Source of the DNA: Patescibacteria group bacterium UBA2772
Lineage (GTDB): Bacteria; Patescibacteriota; Minisyncoccia; Moranbacterales; DUUL01
Length of the DNA stretch: 64,000 bases
NCBI GenBank assembly: GCA_002352545.1
Contig: DEIO01000009.1
Span: 1 to 64,000 of the forward strand
Direction: 5' to 3'
Part shown: positions 24,773 to 33,999 of the stretch, piece after piece
Numbering within the stretch: the first letter of the stretch is position 1
How the letters are laid out: each line of letters opens with the position of its first letter
Notes under the pieces: model-generated
What the model saw: only the letters and a program-made list of their open reading frames with translations
Databases searched by the model: none
Told to the model about the DNA's origin: nothing
Made by a program: the position numbers and the translations under genes

Positions 24773-26035
24773 TTAATTATATTCAAGCTTAATACTAGGA
24801 TCACCATTAGACCTAACTCTGATTCTTTTCTCCAATAAACGCATCTTTTCATCTGCAAATATTACTTGGCCTTCAGCTTGATCCCATTTAAAATCTTTCA
24901 TCAAAATTAAAACTTTTGTTTTCTGTTTTTCGCGTTTTATCCATTTTACAAAACTTATTCCTTTTTTGAAAATCTGCCTAAGTTTAATTTCTTTCTTTTT
25001 TATGGTATCACCTTTTTTAAGCCCACTTAGTTCATCATCAGCTGTCAATACACTTTCAATTTCTCTTATATCTTGTAATTGAACTATGTGAAACCCTAGT
25101 CTACTAGTGATTATCCCTGAAATTTGACCTTTATCATAATCTCCGATTTCATCTGCAACCTCAAAATTAATCTTATCTAAAGGAAACCAGCCCAGTTCAC
25201 CACCATTTGTAGCACTATCTCCTTCAGAGTATTTTTCTGCAATCTCTCGAAAATTAGAGCCTTCTTTGTTTAATTCTTTCGCTGCCTTCTCCATTTCCAA
25301 ATACTCTTTTTGCTTTTTGGAAATATCAGAATATTTTTCTAAAAGTTTCTTGGTATACATTTGATAAACCACTACCTTATCTCTCAAATCATCAATTCCC
25401 CATCCATACAAAGCAGATAGTTTCAATTCTACAGCCTTCTTACTACCTGCGAGTTTTATCAGATTATCCAGTTCTTTCTGCGCATCTTCAGTTGTGACCT
25501 CTATACCATACCTATTCGCAAGTTGAACGATTATTTTATCTTCCACGTGCTTATCCAAAACTTCTCTTTCTTTTATTTTCAGCCTCATTTTGCCATCATC
25601 TGTAGTAAAATCAACTCTAAGACCTTTCTCCTCAAGATTCTGACTCTCATAAAATTTTCTAACTGATTTTACATTATACAAAAGCTCTTTAGTCGTTATC
25701 ACATCTCTCCTTTCACCAACAAAAGCCACTGGATATGGGATTTTTTCAAAAATTGGCTTGGTTATACTCCACAAAGGACTATATAGATAGATCCCAACTG
25801 GAACAATCACCATAACAACGAATAAAACAACTAAAATCAATGCAGCAATTTTCTTGAACTGCTGTTTTTTTATTATGCTACTAAGCTTAACCAAAAATAG
25901 ACTTTTCAAAGAAATCTTTTTTGTTACTATGGCTTCAGTCTTTTTTTTCTGCTTCCCTAAATTAAAACTTTTCTTTGACTTTTCCTTCTTTATCCTTTTT
26001 TTCTCCTCTATTTCTTTATCTTTTTTCTTGCTCAT
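24773..26035 (-). CDS. Membrane-anchored parvulin-type peptidyl-prolyl isomerase (PrsA/SurA-like)
   Basis: The 420-residue protein has a very basic cytoplasmic N-terminus (KKDKEIEEKKRIKKEK), one membrane helix at about 62-85 (ALILVVLFVVMVIVPVGIYL), a SurA_N-like helical chaperone region (about 110-240), and a parvulin rotamase domain (about 245-330) with FREIAEKYSEGDSATNGGEL and GWFPLDKI...GFHIVQLQDI. Residues 335-420 form an extra C-terminal piece. It would assist folding of exported proteins, in keeping with nearby HtrA proteins. A promoter lies at 26081-26109 and the ferredoxin gene follows. Confidence 0.88.
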   Translation of the reverse strand: MSKKKDKEIEEKKRIKKEKSKKSFNLGKQKKKTEAIVTKKISLKSLFLVKLSSIIKKQQFKKIAALILVVLFVVMVIVPVGIYLYSPLWSITKPIFEKIPYPVAFVGERRDVITTKELLYNVKSVRKFYESQNLEEKGLRVDFTTDDGKMRLKIKEREVLDKHVEDKIIVQLANRYGIEVTTEDAQKELDNLIKLAGSKKAVELKLSALYGWGIDDLRDKVVVYQMYTKKLLEKYSDISKKQKEYLEMEKAAKELNKEGSNFREIAEKYSEGDSATNGGELGWFPLDKINFEVADEIGDYDKGQISGIITSRLGFHIVQLQDIREIESVLTADDELSGLKKGDTIKKKEIKLRQIFKKGISFVKWIKREKQKTKVLILMKDFKWDQAEGQVIFADEKMRLLEKRIRVRSNGDPSIKLEYN

Positions 26036-26080
26036 TTTTTTATTTTTCGACTTTTTTAGTTCGTCTCAAAGTTCTTTTTG

Positions 26081-26109
26081 AGAATATCACAAAGAATTGT
26101 TTTTTTCAA
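26081..26109 (-). promoter_or_regulatory. Promoter of the parvulin-ferredoxin unit
   Basis: Minus-strand TTGAAA (26104-26109), 17-base spacer, TGA-TATTCT extended -10 (26081-26086). A perfect TCTCAAA/TTTGAGA hairpin (26064-26083) begins at the predicted RNA 5' end. A weak U-rich hairpin at about 26112-26136 could end the upstream exporter operon. Confidence 0.55.
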
Positions 26110-26151
26110 TAAAAAATCCCCAAAAGAAGGACTCTTTTATCCTAAAAGTTA

Positions 26152-27411
26152 TTATTCTCTTCTCATAGCTTCCATTGAGGAAAGTTTTGAAGCAGTCATT
26201 GCTGGTTTCATTCCAAAAACCAAACCTGTTATAACCGAAAATGTTAAACTAATAATTATAGCATTTCTGGTCAAAGGAAATTCCAATAAGATACCCGGCA
26301 TCTTCTGAGAAGCAATAGTTTCAGCTAACAAGGAAAAACCATAACCAAAAATCACACCAAGTAAACCTCCTGCAAATGTTAGGAAAATTGCTTCAGCTAA
26401 AAATTGCTTGAATATATCAGAACCTTTTGCTCCAACTGATTTTCTAAGTCCAATTTCAAAAGTTCTTTCTGCAACAGCTACATACATAACATTTGTAATA
26501 CCCACACCTCCCACGATAAGCGATATAGCTGTCATTGCAACCAAGAGTATATTTAAAGTATTGATAATTGTACCAACCATATCTATTGCCTCTGCAACGC
26601 TCATCACACCGAAATCATCATCATCTGGATTACTAATATCATGCCTGTCTCGCATAACATCTTCCATTTCCAAAACTGTTAAATTCATCATTCTGGGGTC
26701 CTTTACTGAAAAAATAGCAAATGAAACATGGTCTGTTCCTAATACCTTTTTTTGCATAGTCCTCATCGGCATATACACCATTTCATTAAAATCCAAAAAT
26801 CCACCACCTCCGCGTTCCTTAAGAACACCTATTACTTTATATGATTGATTATTAATTTTAACTTTTTTACCTAACGCTTTATCTGTTCCAAAAAGATTCT
26901 CTTCTACTTCTTTTCCAATTACAATAACTTGCTTAAGATTTCTGTCGTCTTCCATTGTATACATCTCTCCACTTTCAATTTCAAAATTCTTATCAACAAC
27001 GGCAATACCTGGTGTCACACCGAAAATCATAGCTGTTTTATTTTTCCCTTCACGACTAATAATATCTTGCCCTAAGCCACCGGCATACCAATTTTCTACA
27101 TTTGCCAATTTAGCGACTTCCTCTGCATCTCCGATTTTAAAAGTTGTAATTTGCGCTCCACCTATTTGAGATGAAGCATTCTCCGTAGAATCATGATCTG
27201 TATTCGGTACCTTAACTTCAATGTTAATAATATCAGTACCAAAAAGCTCAACCTGAGACATAACAAAACGTCTGACGCCTTCACCCAAGGACATAACAAA
27301 TACAATAGACATAACACCAATAACAATCCCCAATAGAGAAAGTGTTGTTCTTGCTAAATTCGTAGTTAAATTTTTTAAAGCCAAATTAATGGCGATTCTG
27401 AATGCTCTCAT
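26152..27411 (-). CDS. MacB-type ABC transporter permease (second)
   Basis: The 419-residue protein has the MacB/FtsX layout: N-terminal TM at about 20-42 in the NLTTNLARTTLSLLGIVIGV context, a large extracytoplasmic PCD domain (about 50-280) with FGVTPGIAVV and YKVIGVLKERGGGGF, then three C-terminal TMs with GVGITNVMYVAVAERTFEIG and LRKSVGAKGSDIF. Such type VII ABC proteins transmit ATPase-driven motion to the periplasmic side to expel peptides, lipoproteins or antibiotics. It is the last gene of the adaptor-ATPase-permease-permease operon, 8 bp after its paralogue, suggesting a heterodimeric permease. Confidence 0.93.
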   Translation of the reverse strand: MRAFRIAINLALKNLTTNLARTTLSLLGIVIGVMSIVFVMSLGEGVRRFVMSQVELFGTDIINIEVKVPNTDHDSTENASSQIGGAQITTFKIGDAEEVAKLANVENWYAGGLGQDIISREGKNKTAMIFGVTPGIAVVDKNFEIESGEMYTMEDDRNLKQVIVIGKEVEENLFGTDKALGKKVKINNQSYKVIGVLKERGGGGFLDFNEMVYMPMRTMQKKVLGTDHVSFAIFSVKDPRMMNLTVLEMEDVMRDRHDISNPDDDDFGVMSVAEAIDMVGTIINTLNILLVAMTAISLIVGGVGITNVMYVAVAERTFEIGLRKSVGAKGSDIFKQFLAEAIFLTFAGGLLGVIFGYGFSLLAETIASQKMPGILLEFPLTRNAIIISLTFSVITGLVFGMKPAMTASKLSSMEAMRRE

Positions 27412-27419
27412 CTCAATAA

Positions 27420-28679
27420 CTAATCATATCTTAAAGCTTCCATTGGACTTATTTTTGAAGCCTTCTTAGCTGGATATACACCAAAAATTAAACCTATTCC
27501 TAAGGAAATTAAAACTGCTACAACAATCGAAATTGGTGACAATAAAAACTGCCACTTATAGCCCTTGGCTGTTATTACAACTGCCGCAATAAAAGCAACT
27601 AATATACCTAATATAATCCCGACAACACCACCCACCAAAGACACAGTAGCTGACTCAACGATAAATTGCACTAGGATATCAATTCTTTTTGCTCCCACAG
27701 CGCGTCTAACCCCAATCTCTCTTATCCTTTGGCTGACAGCAATAAGCATAATGTTCATAATACCAACACCGCCAACAATAAGTGAAATAGTCCCAATCGC
27801 TAGTAAAAAATATCTCAGAACATCTGTGATATTACTAACCAATTCAAGCGCAGTTGCCTGATCTCTTATCGAAAAATCATCATCTTCTAAATTATCTATA
27901 TTGTGTTGATCACGTAAAGTAGCTGCAGCACTAGCCTTAAGAATTTCTATTGAATTTTCATCAATTGCTTTTAAACGTATCAATGCTAGATGATTAATGC
28001 CTAATAGTAATTTTTGAGCAGTTTTCAAAGGAACAATTACTGACTCATCTTGATCAGCCATTCCCATCGCAGAGGAACCTCTTTCCTTCAAAACACCAAC
28101 TACTGTAAAATTTTGATCTTTAATTTCAACTATCTTACCAAGAGAGTCTCTACCTCCAAAAAGATCTTTTGAAATATCACTCCCCAAAATAACAACTCTA
28201 GACATATTGCGTTCTTCATCTTTAGTAAAAAATCTACCACTTTCAATTGTGACATTTTCAACATTGATATAACTTGCGGTTGTTCCTGAAAAACTCCTAG
28301 TTAATTCCTCTGTATCACTTTTCAATTTAGCAGTTCCCATAACATAGCCAGCACCATCTTCAACACCTAGAACCTTTTTCTTCTTTCTAAGCTCTTCAAG
28401 ATCGTCATAGGTAAGAGATGTAGCTGAGATACCAAACACCGAAGCAGGAGGACCATCTTTATTTGAACTTCCTGGCAAAACCATAACTAAATTAGAACCA
28501 ACATTTCTGATTTGGTCCAAAATCAATTCTTGAGCAGAAAGTCCAATCGAAAAAATGATGATAACAGCAGCTACACCAATTACAATACCGAGAACTGTCA
28601 AAAATGATCGCATTTTTGATGCAATCAAATTTTTTAAAGAAATTTTTATTGCCTTAACAATCGTATACAGAAGCCACAT
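27420..28679 (-). CDS. MacB-type ABC transporter permease (first)
   Basis: This 419-residue paralogue of the adjacent permease has the same length and order of elements: N-terminal TM after LKNLIASKMRSFLTVLGIVI, PCD domain with FTVVGVLKERGSSAM, and C-terminal FtsX-type helices after VGGVGIMNIMLIAVSQRIRE and VRRAVGAKRIDIL. The two copies differ throughout, so they are an old duplication rather than a recent one. The start follows the ATPase stop by 4 bp, indicating tight co-translation. Together with the ATPase and the MacA-like adaptor it would form an exporter in the cytoplasmic membrane; the substrate is unknown. Confidence 0.93.
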   Translation of the reverse strand: MWLLYTIVKAIKISLKNLIASKMRSFLTVLGIVIGVAAVIIIFSIGLSAQELILDQIRNVGSNLVMVLPGSSNKDGPPASVFGISATSLTYDDLEELRKKKKVLGVEDGAGYVMGTAKLKSDTEELTRSFSGTTASYINVENVTIESGRFFTKDEERNMSRVVILGSDISKDLFGGRDSLGKIVEIKDQNFTVVGVLKERGSSAMGMADQDESVIVPLKTAQKLLLGINHLALIRLKAIDENSIEILKASAAATLRDQHNIDNLEDDDFSIRDQATALELVSNITDVLRYFLLAIGTISLIVGGVGIMNIMLIAVSQRIREIGVRRAVGAKRIDILVQFIVESATVSLVGGVVGIILGILVAFIAAVVITAKGYKWQFLLSPISIVVAVLISLGIGLIFGVYPAKKASKISPMEALRYD

Positions 28680-28683
28680 TTTT

Positions 28684-29412
28684 TTATTTTAGTTTTTCTC
28701 CATCACGCGCAATTATGCGAGTTTTTACAGGCTGATCGCTATTTATCTTACCATCAACAACTCTTAATATTCGCTTGGCATGATTAGCAGTTTGAGTTTC
28801 ATGTGTAACTAAAACGATAGTTTTACCATCATTATTCAAATTTTGTAATATTTTCATAATTTGAGTACCGGACTTGGAGTCCAAGTTACCCGTTGGTTCA
28901 TCCGCAAAAATAAGCTCTGGATCGTTCACAAGAGCTCTTGCAATTGCAACTCTCTGCTTCTCTCCTCCTGAAAGTTGATTTGAAAAATGATTAACTCGAT
29001 GCTCCAACATTACAGCCTTTAAAGCTTTTAGAATTTTTGCTTTATTTTCTTTTACATTAGTCTTTCTATGATCGTATAATAATGGTAATTCTACATTTTC
29101 ATATACAGTTGTCTTCGACAATAGATTAAACGACTGAAATATAAAGCCTATCTTTGTATTCCTTAGATTAGCCATTTCATCATCTGAAAGATTCTCAATA
29201 TTTCTGTCTGTTAGAAGATATTCTCCTTTTGTGGGTTGATCCAAGAGTCCCAACATTTGCATTAATGTTGATTTTCCGCTACCAGATGGTCCCATAATCG
29301 CTACAAATTCACCTCTATCAACATCAAAAGACACCCCTCTTATAGCAAAAGTCTTTATTTTATCTTTTTCATAGGTTTTATGCAAATCTTTCACCCTAAT
29401 CAAATTGGCCAT
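28684..29412 (-). CDS. MacB/LolD-type ABC transporter ATPase
   Basis: The 242-residue nucleotide-binding protein has Walker A GPSGSGKSTLM (about 41-51), a Q-loop in GFIFQSFNLL, the signature LSGGEKQRVAIARAL, Walker B LIFADEPTGNLD and the H-loop in VLVTHE. The sequence belongs with the MacB/LolD/FtsE group, which couples to FtsX-fold permeases. It is a separate chain here, whereas Gram-negative MacB is fused to its permease. It sits between the adaptor (20 bp) and first permease (4 bp) genes in one operon. Confidence 0.96.
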   Translation of the reverse strand: MANLIRVKDLHKTYEKDKIKTFAIRGVSFDVDRGEFVAIMGPSGSGKSTLMQMLGLLDQPTKGEYLLTDRNIENLSDDEMANLRNTKIGFIFQSFNLLSKTTVYENVELPLLYDHRKTNVKENKAKILKALKAVMLEHRVNHFSNQLSGGEKQRVAIARALVNDPELIFADEPTGNLDSKSGTQIMKILQNLNNDGKTIVLVTHETQTANHAKRILRVVDGKINSDQPVKTRIIARDGEKLK

Positions 29413-29432
29413 CTTTCTTTATTTTACTAAGA

Positions 29433-30761
29433 TTATTCCTTACTTGGATCGTTTATAAATACTACCACCTTATCGCCTGCACTTACACCTGAAATGATCT
29501 CAACTTCACCATTATCGCCACGTAATCCAACTTCTACTTCAACTGTTTGAATCTCATTTTCACCAATCAAGATATCAACATATTTCTTATCATCTTCTGT
29601 TCTAATAGACCTTCTTGGCACAACCACAACATCATCCTTTTGAGCAGTGTGTATATCAACATCAGAACTCATCCCTTCCTTAAGACAAATATTAACATCT
29701 AACAAACTCAACTTTACTTTATAATAAACAACATCCTGAATTACCGTTGCTGCTGGTTCAATTTCTATCACCTTTGCTCTAAATTTTTCACTCTCATCAA
29801 AAGCATCAAAAATCACGGTAGACTCTTGCCCAAGTTTCACTTTCACAATATCTGATTCTGGAATATCTGCCTCTAGAATAAAATCGTCTGACAATATTTT
29901 ACCGAAATAATTACCTCCAACAGTTCCTAGAACTTCTCCTTTTTTGTAATTAATTTGAGTTACTGTCCCGTTGATTGGTGATTTTAAAGTAGCTTTTCCC
30001 AAATTGTTTAAAGCAATTTGTCTAGACGCTCTAGCACTTTCAATCGCTGCATTCTTACTTTTTCTTGTATACGTTGACTCAGCTGTTTCCAGTCCCTCTT
30101 TTGCACTCTTTACATTGTTTTCAGCTGAAATCATCGACAAATCTTTCATTTTTTTCGCAGATTCAATTGCTTCTTCTGTGTTGTGTTTAGCTGCATTAGC
30201 TGCATTCAAGGTTAATTTTGCACTCTTTGTTTGAGAATCATCAGCTCCTTGATCGCTTAGAACCTGCTCATAATATTCCTTGGCATCATCATAGTTGTCT
30301 TTAGCATCTTCATATGCTCTTTCCGCTGCATCAATTCTTTGATTCTCCAAATCTTCTGTCTCAGCCAAAATGTCCCTAGCATTATCTTTTCTTTGTTCTG
30401 CTTCACGAATAATATCATTACTTGCACCTGAATTTGCCAATGCTTGAACAATCGCTGCATCGGCACGTCTAAGATCTTGGCTTAAAGAAATGTCATTTAT
30501 CATAGCGATAGTTTCACCAATTGCTATCTTCTTTCCTACAAAAGTATTTATAGATTTTATCCTGCCTACAACTTCAAAATTAAGAAGTATATCTTGTTTT
30601 GATTCCAAATCAGCTGTAACAGAAACGGTCTGTTTTACTGAACCATTTTTAGCTTCTTGGGTTTCATATGTTATGATGTTTTTTTCTTTAACAAAAAAAA
30701 GCTTATACCCAACCCCAAGCACCAGCAAAGCAATCATTGTTATTATGATTTTTTTTCTCAT
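29433..30761 (-). CDS. MacA/HlyD-type membrane fusion adaptor
   Basis: The 442-residue protein has an N-terminal membrane anchor (IIITMIALLVLGVGYKLFF), a biotinyl-lipoyl half-motif (VVGRIKSINTFVGKKIAIG), a long alpha-helical hairpin of about 150 residues (about 95-245, rich in A, E, D and K), the second lipoyl half (LKSPINGTVTQINYKKGEV), and beta-barrel and membrane-proximal domains with DVDIHTAQKDDVVVVPRRSI. In Gram-negatives such adaptors join MacB to TolC. Patescibacteria generally lack that outer-membrane system, so here it may modulate the permease only. It is the first gene of the exporter operon, 63 bp after folD. Confidence 0.92.
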   Translation of the reverse strand: MRKKIIITMIALLVLGVGYKLFFVKEKNIITYETQEAKNGSVKQTVSVTADLESKQDILLNFEVVGRIKSINTFVGKKIAIGETIAMINDISLSQDLRRADAAIVQALANSGASNDIIREAEQRKDNARDILAETEDLENQRIDAAERAYEDAKDNYDDAKEYYEQVLSDQGADDSQTKSAKLTLNAANAAKHNTEEAIESAKKMKDLSMISAENNVKSAKEGLETAESTYTRKSKNAAIESARASRQIALNNLGKATLKSPINGTVTQINYKKGEVLGTVGGNYFGKILSDDFILEADIPESDIVKVKLGQESTVIFDAFDESEKFRAKVIEIEPAATVIQDVVYYKVKLSLLDVNICLKEGMSSDVDIHTAQKDDVVVVPRRSIRTEDDKKYVDILIGENEIQTVEVEVGLRGDNGEVEIISGVSAGDKVVVFINDPSKE

Positions 30762-30824
30762 TTTCTTGATATATATTTTATTTTTTGAAACACAAAAATA
30801 TTCCCTATCTTATCTATTGCTAGT

Positions 30825-31664
30825 TTAGTTATTCTTTAAAAATAAATCAACTGTATTTTTCATAAGCATTGCAACAGTAACAGGCCCAACTCCTCCTGGC
30901 ACTGGAGTGATTGAATTAACAATCTCTTTTGCTGATTCAAAATCAACATCACCACAAATTCCATTATCGTTTCTATTAATACCCACATCGATAACTACCG
31001 AGCCTTTTTTAAACATCCCTTTAGAAATAAGGTTCTTCTTGCCAACAGCTACAACTAATATATCAGCCCAACGAGTATGAATTGCTATATCCTTAGTCTT
31101 ATCATGGCATACAGTGACTGTAGCACCTCTATCTGCCAAAAGCATTGTAACTGGCTTACCAACAATATTTGAATTTCCAACAACAACAGCATTTTTACCT
31201 TCTATATCAACATCACAGCTATCTAATATCTTCATAACAGCCATTGGAGTAACAGGCGAAACTATAACACTATATTCCCCATATTCACAAAATCGTCCGA
31301 AGTTACTACAACATACACATTCAACATCCTTTGCGCTCGAAATTGAATTTAGAATATCCTTCTCTGAAATATGTTTTGGTAATGGTAATTGTACCATAAT
31401 TGCATCGACTGCCTTATCATTATTTAAATCATTCACGCTATTTAGTAACTCTTCTTGTGATATATTTTTGGACAACTCAACCATTTTAGAAATTATACCA
31501 ATTTCTAAACATGATTTTACCTTTTTATCAACATATATTTTACTAGCCGAATCGCTACCTACTAAAACAATTGCTAAAACAGGCGCCTTATCACAACCAA
31601 CAAGTTTCTGCTTGGTTTCAAACTCTATTTTACTAGCAATTTTTTTTCCATCAATTATCTTCAT
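30825..31664 (-). CDS. folD: FolD, methylenetetrahydrofolate dehydrogenase/cyclohydrolase
   Basis: The 279-residue protein has the FolD order of motifs: IYVDKKVKSC with the catalytic Lys, VQLPLPKH, and NAD(P)-side GNSNIVGKPVTMLLADRGAT and PVPGGVGPVTVAMLMKN. It interconverts methylene-, methenyl- and formyl-tetrahydrofolate in the cytoplasm. Residues 110-140 are unusual: the normally invariant KDVDGF reads KDVECV, and the PCTP...G loop reads PVTPMAV, so the substrate-binding Asp is Glu and the following loop is remodelled with an inserted cysteine pair (VECVCC). It follows glyA by 23 bp, the enzyme that makes its substrate. Confidence 0.92.
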   Translation of the reverse strand: MKIIDGKKIASKIEFETKQKLVGCDKAPVLAIVLVGSDSASKIYVDKKVKSCLEIGIISKMVELSKNISQEELLNSVNDLNNDKAVDAIMVQLPLPKHISEKDILNSISSAKDVECVCCSNFGRFCEYGEYSVIVSPVTPMAVMKILDSCDVDIEGKNAVVVGNSNIVGKPVTMLLADRGATVTVCHDKTKDIAIHTRWADILVVAVGKKNLISKGMFKKGSVVIDVGINRNDNGICGDVDFESAKEIVNSITPVPGGVGPVTVAMLMKNTVDLFLKNN

Positions 31665-31687
31665 TCTATCTCATTTTTTGTTAACTT

Positions 31688-32935
31688 CTATAAACTTGGA
31701 ACAGGAAACATATTACAAATATCCATTACTTTTTGCTTTATTATCACCAACTCCTTCTCGGAATCCTTATTCTGAATGGCTAAATCAATCAATCTAACGA
31801 TTTCTTTGATTTCAGCTGATTTCATTCCACGAGATGTTGCTGCAGGAGTTCCAAATCTTACTCCAGATGGATTCATTGGCGGGTTAGAATCATTTGGTAT
31901 TGTTGATCGACTAACAGAAACACCTATTTTCTCCAAAACAATCTCCGCATCTTTTCCACTGATACCTTTACTTGTCATGTCAACAACCAATAGGTGATTA
32001 TCTGTTCCATCAGAAACCACTCTATAACCATTTTCCATAAATTCACTGGCCATAACCTTTGCATTTTCAATCACAACTTTTGCATATTCTTTGAAATCAT
32101 CTTGCAATACCTCACCAAATGCAACTGCCTTTGCAGCAGTAATATGGTCATGTGGGCCACCTTGCATTCCAGGAAAAACAGCCTTATCAACTTGTTTGGC
32201 AAACTTTTTCTTACACATTATCATTGCTCCCCTTGGACCCCTGAGTGTTTTGTGTGTAGTCGTTGAAACTACATCAAAAAGAGGAACTGGATTATTCATT
32301 TGTCCTCCAGCTATTAAACCTGCTGTATGAGCAATATCGGCAAAAGTATAAGCTCCAATCTCATCAGCTATTTCTTTGAACTTTTCCCACTCAATTTCCC
32401 TTGAGTATGCACTATATCCAGCAACGATCATTTTTGGTTTTTCCCTTCGTGCAATTTCTCTAACCTTTTCCATATCAATCACTCCCGTTTTTTCGTCAAC
32501 TTCATATTGCACAAAATTATACAACATCCCAGAAAAATTTACAGGATGCCCATGAGAAAGATGTCCTCCATGATCCAATTTAAGTCCCATCACTTTATCT
32601 CCTGGTTTTAAAAATGCAAAATATACAGCAGCATTTGCTGGAGAACCAGAAAGCGGTTGAACATTCACATGTTCTGCTCCAAAAATCTTTTTAACTCTAT
32701 TAATCGCAACATTTTCAACATCATCGATTATTTGATTTCCTCCATAATACCTATGCCCTGGATATCCTTCAGAGTATTTATTCGTCAAAACTGTACCCAT
32801 AGCTTCTAAAACTGCCTTCGAAACATAGTTTTCTGAAGCAATAAATTCGAGTTCATTTTTTTGTCTTTCCTCTTCAGCTTTAATAATTTTCATTAACTCA
32901 GGATCCTGTTTTTCTAAGTTTACATAATTCAACAT
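31688..32935 (-). CDS. glyA: Serine hydroxymethyltransferase
   Basis: The 415-residue protein is full-length for the family. It carries ELIASENYVS-type N-terminus (LEFIASENYVS), SGSPANAAVYFAFLKPGD, and the pyridoxal-phosphate lysine in STTTHKTLRGPRGAMI. It transfers the serine hydroxymethyl group to tetrahydrofolate, giving glycine and methylene-THF for FolD and thymidylate synthesis. It heads a glyA-folD unit. Its leader contains two close copies of GGGTATAAAA (32950-32975), either of which could be a -10 element. Confidence 0.97.
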   Translation of the reverse strand: MLNYVNLEKQDPELMKIIKAEEERQKNELEFIASENYVSKAVLEAMGTVLTNKYSEGYPGHRYYGGNQIIDDVENVAINRVKKIFGAEHVNVQPLSGSPANAAVYFAFLKPGDKVMGLKLDHGGHLSHGHPVNFSGMLYNFVQYEVDEKTGVIDMEKVREIARREKPKMIVAGYSAYSREIEWEKFKEIADEIGAYTFADIAHTAGLIAGGQMNNPVPLFDVVSTTTHKTLRGPRGAMIMCKKKFAKQVDKAVFPGMQGGPHDHITAAKAVAFGEVLQDDFKEYAKVVIENAKVMASEFMENGYRVVSDGTDNHLLVVDMTSKGISGKDAEIVLEKIGVSVSRSTIPNDSNPPMNPSGVRFGTPAATSRGMKSAEIKEIVRLIDLAIQNKDSEKELVIIKQKVMDICNMFPVPSL

Positions 32936-33040
32936 TTCTTTTATTTAATTTTTATACCCAAGCTTTTATACCCCTCTGGAAAGAACACATTGAGTGCTTT
33001 ATGCATTCTCTAAAGTCTCACTAAGCCTAGTTACAACATA

Positions 33041-33490
33041 TTAACCTTTTTTAATATTAAAAAAATAATGCCACCAATAATAATAACTTTCACGATGTAC
33101 AATTAATTGAGTCTCTTTTTTTATTCCTTTCACTGGAATTCTTTCTACTAAACCATCTTCTCTCACAAGAACCATCTGTTCTCCTTCTTTTATTAAATTT
33201 AGTTTATCCTTTGCTTCCCTTTCTTTAAAGTTATCAGTTTTTAAATAATCAATCAATTCGTCTAGGTCTTGGTTCTCACCCTCCAGTTTATTTATCTGTC
33301 CTTGTAACTTTGAAATTTCTTCATTTATACCACTTTGCCTTTTGGTTTGTCGAGACATCTTATAAACAACCGATGTTATCAATATTACTAAAAACAAAGA
33401 TGTGATAAATAGAAAAAATCTTCTTCCCTTTATCTCTACGCAAGACTTTTCTCTAGTTTTTTGCTTTTTTATTATTCTTGTTTTTCTCAT
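33041..33490 (-). CDS. FtsB/DivIC-like septum formation initiator
   Basis: The 149-residue single-pass protein has a basic cytoplasmic N-terminus, TM at about 27-46 (FFLFITSLFLVILITSVVY), a short leucine-poor coiled coil (about 55-90, ISKLQGQINKLEGENQDLDE) and the conserved ending IDYLKTDNFKEREAKDKLNL, matching the DivIC/FtsB family signature with ...E..AR.KL.... It would link FtsL/FtsQ in the division machinery. A short tail to residue 149 is unlike the usual length of about 105. It follows a tiny membrane-protein gene by 20 bp. Confidence 0.82.
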   Translation of the reverse strand: MRKTRIIKKQKTREKSCVEIKGRRFFLFITSLFLVILITSVVYKMSRQTKRQSGINEEISKLQGQINKLEGENQDLDELIDYLKTDNFKEREAKDKLNLIKEGEQMVLVREDGLVERIPVKGIKKETQLIVHRESYYYWWHYFFNIKKG

Positions 33491-33510
33491 TCAGGCTTTT
33501 AATATCTTCC

Positions 33511-33624
33511 TTAACTCAATGTCTGCAATAATGGAGCCACTGTGAAAGCAACCATTCCCAATGCTGCCAAAACAGAAACAATAACCCAAAGTATTCTAAC
33601 CTTCTTTTTTGTACTCTTCAACAT
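33511..33624 (-). CDS. Tiny membrane protein (37 residues)
   Basis: ATG at 33624 opens a 37-residue ORF, MLKSTKKKVRILWVIVSVLA followed by ALGMVAFTVAPLL and a polar end: basic N-terminus, one membrane helix. Proteins of this size and form recur next to division or cell-wall genes in Patescibacteria, as I recall, though with no known function. It lies 20 bp upstream of the FtsB-like gene and is probably co-transcribed. Confidence 0.6.
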   Translation of the reverse strand: MLKSTKKKVRILWVIVSVLAALGMVAFTVAPLLQTLS

Positions 33625-33747
33625 AGACTCATCTTACTTTTACTTATTTAACATCTAATATATTCTTTAGTATACAACATAAAACTCTACTAGAAAAATT
33701 GCAACTTAAAAAGCCAAGTGATTATTTTTAGAAAAACCAAATCACCA

Positions 33748-33775
33748 TTGACTTTGTGCCTTTAGATGCTACAAT
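33748..33775 (+). promoter_or_regulatory. Promoter of the rpmH-rnpA-yidC-jag operon
   Basis: TTGACT (33748-33753), 16-base spacer, TGC-TACAAT extended -10 (33770-33775); start codon of rpmH 36 nt downstream. Confidence 0.75.
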
Positions 33776-33810
33776 GCTACTTAGTTAATTTGATTAAATA
33801 TTATGATAGT

Positions 33811-33948
33811 ATGCCGAAAAGAACTTACCAACCAAAAAGTAGAAGGCGGTCAAGAAGACATGGATTTTTAAAAAGATCTGCAACTAAAAGTGGAAGAAAT
33901 GTCTTAAGAAATAGAAGACAAAAAGGACGAAAGAAATTATCCGTATAA
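33811..33948 (+). CDS. rpmH: Ribosomal protein L34
   Basis: The ATG at 33811 gives 45 residues, MPKRTYQPKSRRRSRRHGFL and ending KGRKKLSV, the length and motifs of L34. A longer in-frame reading from 33766 would begin inside the promoter region, so I reject it. L34 is part of the large subunit. It heads the usual rpmH-rnpA-yidC-jag string, but dnaA is not beside it here. Confidence 0.96.
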   Translation: MPKRTYQPKSRRRSRRHGFLKRSATKSGRNVLRNRRQKGRKKLSV

Positions 33949-33999
33949 TTTCTAGTTTTTTTCAGCTATAAATTCTTTTGATATAATGAAATAGTCGAA

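Noticed and set aside
33625..33810. Possible replication origin next to rpmH-rnpA-yidC-jag
   Set aside because: That gene string often flanks oriC, but no dnaA gene and no TTATCCACA-type boxes are visible; only a promoter is seen.
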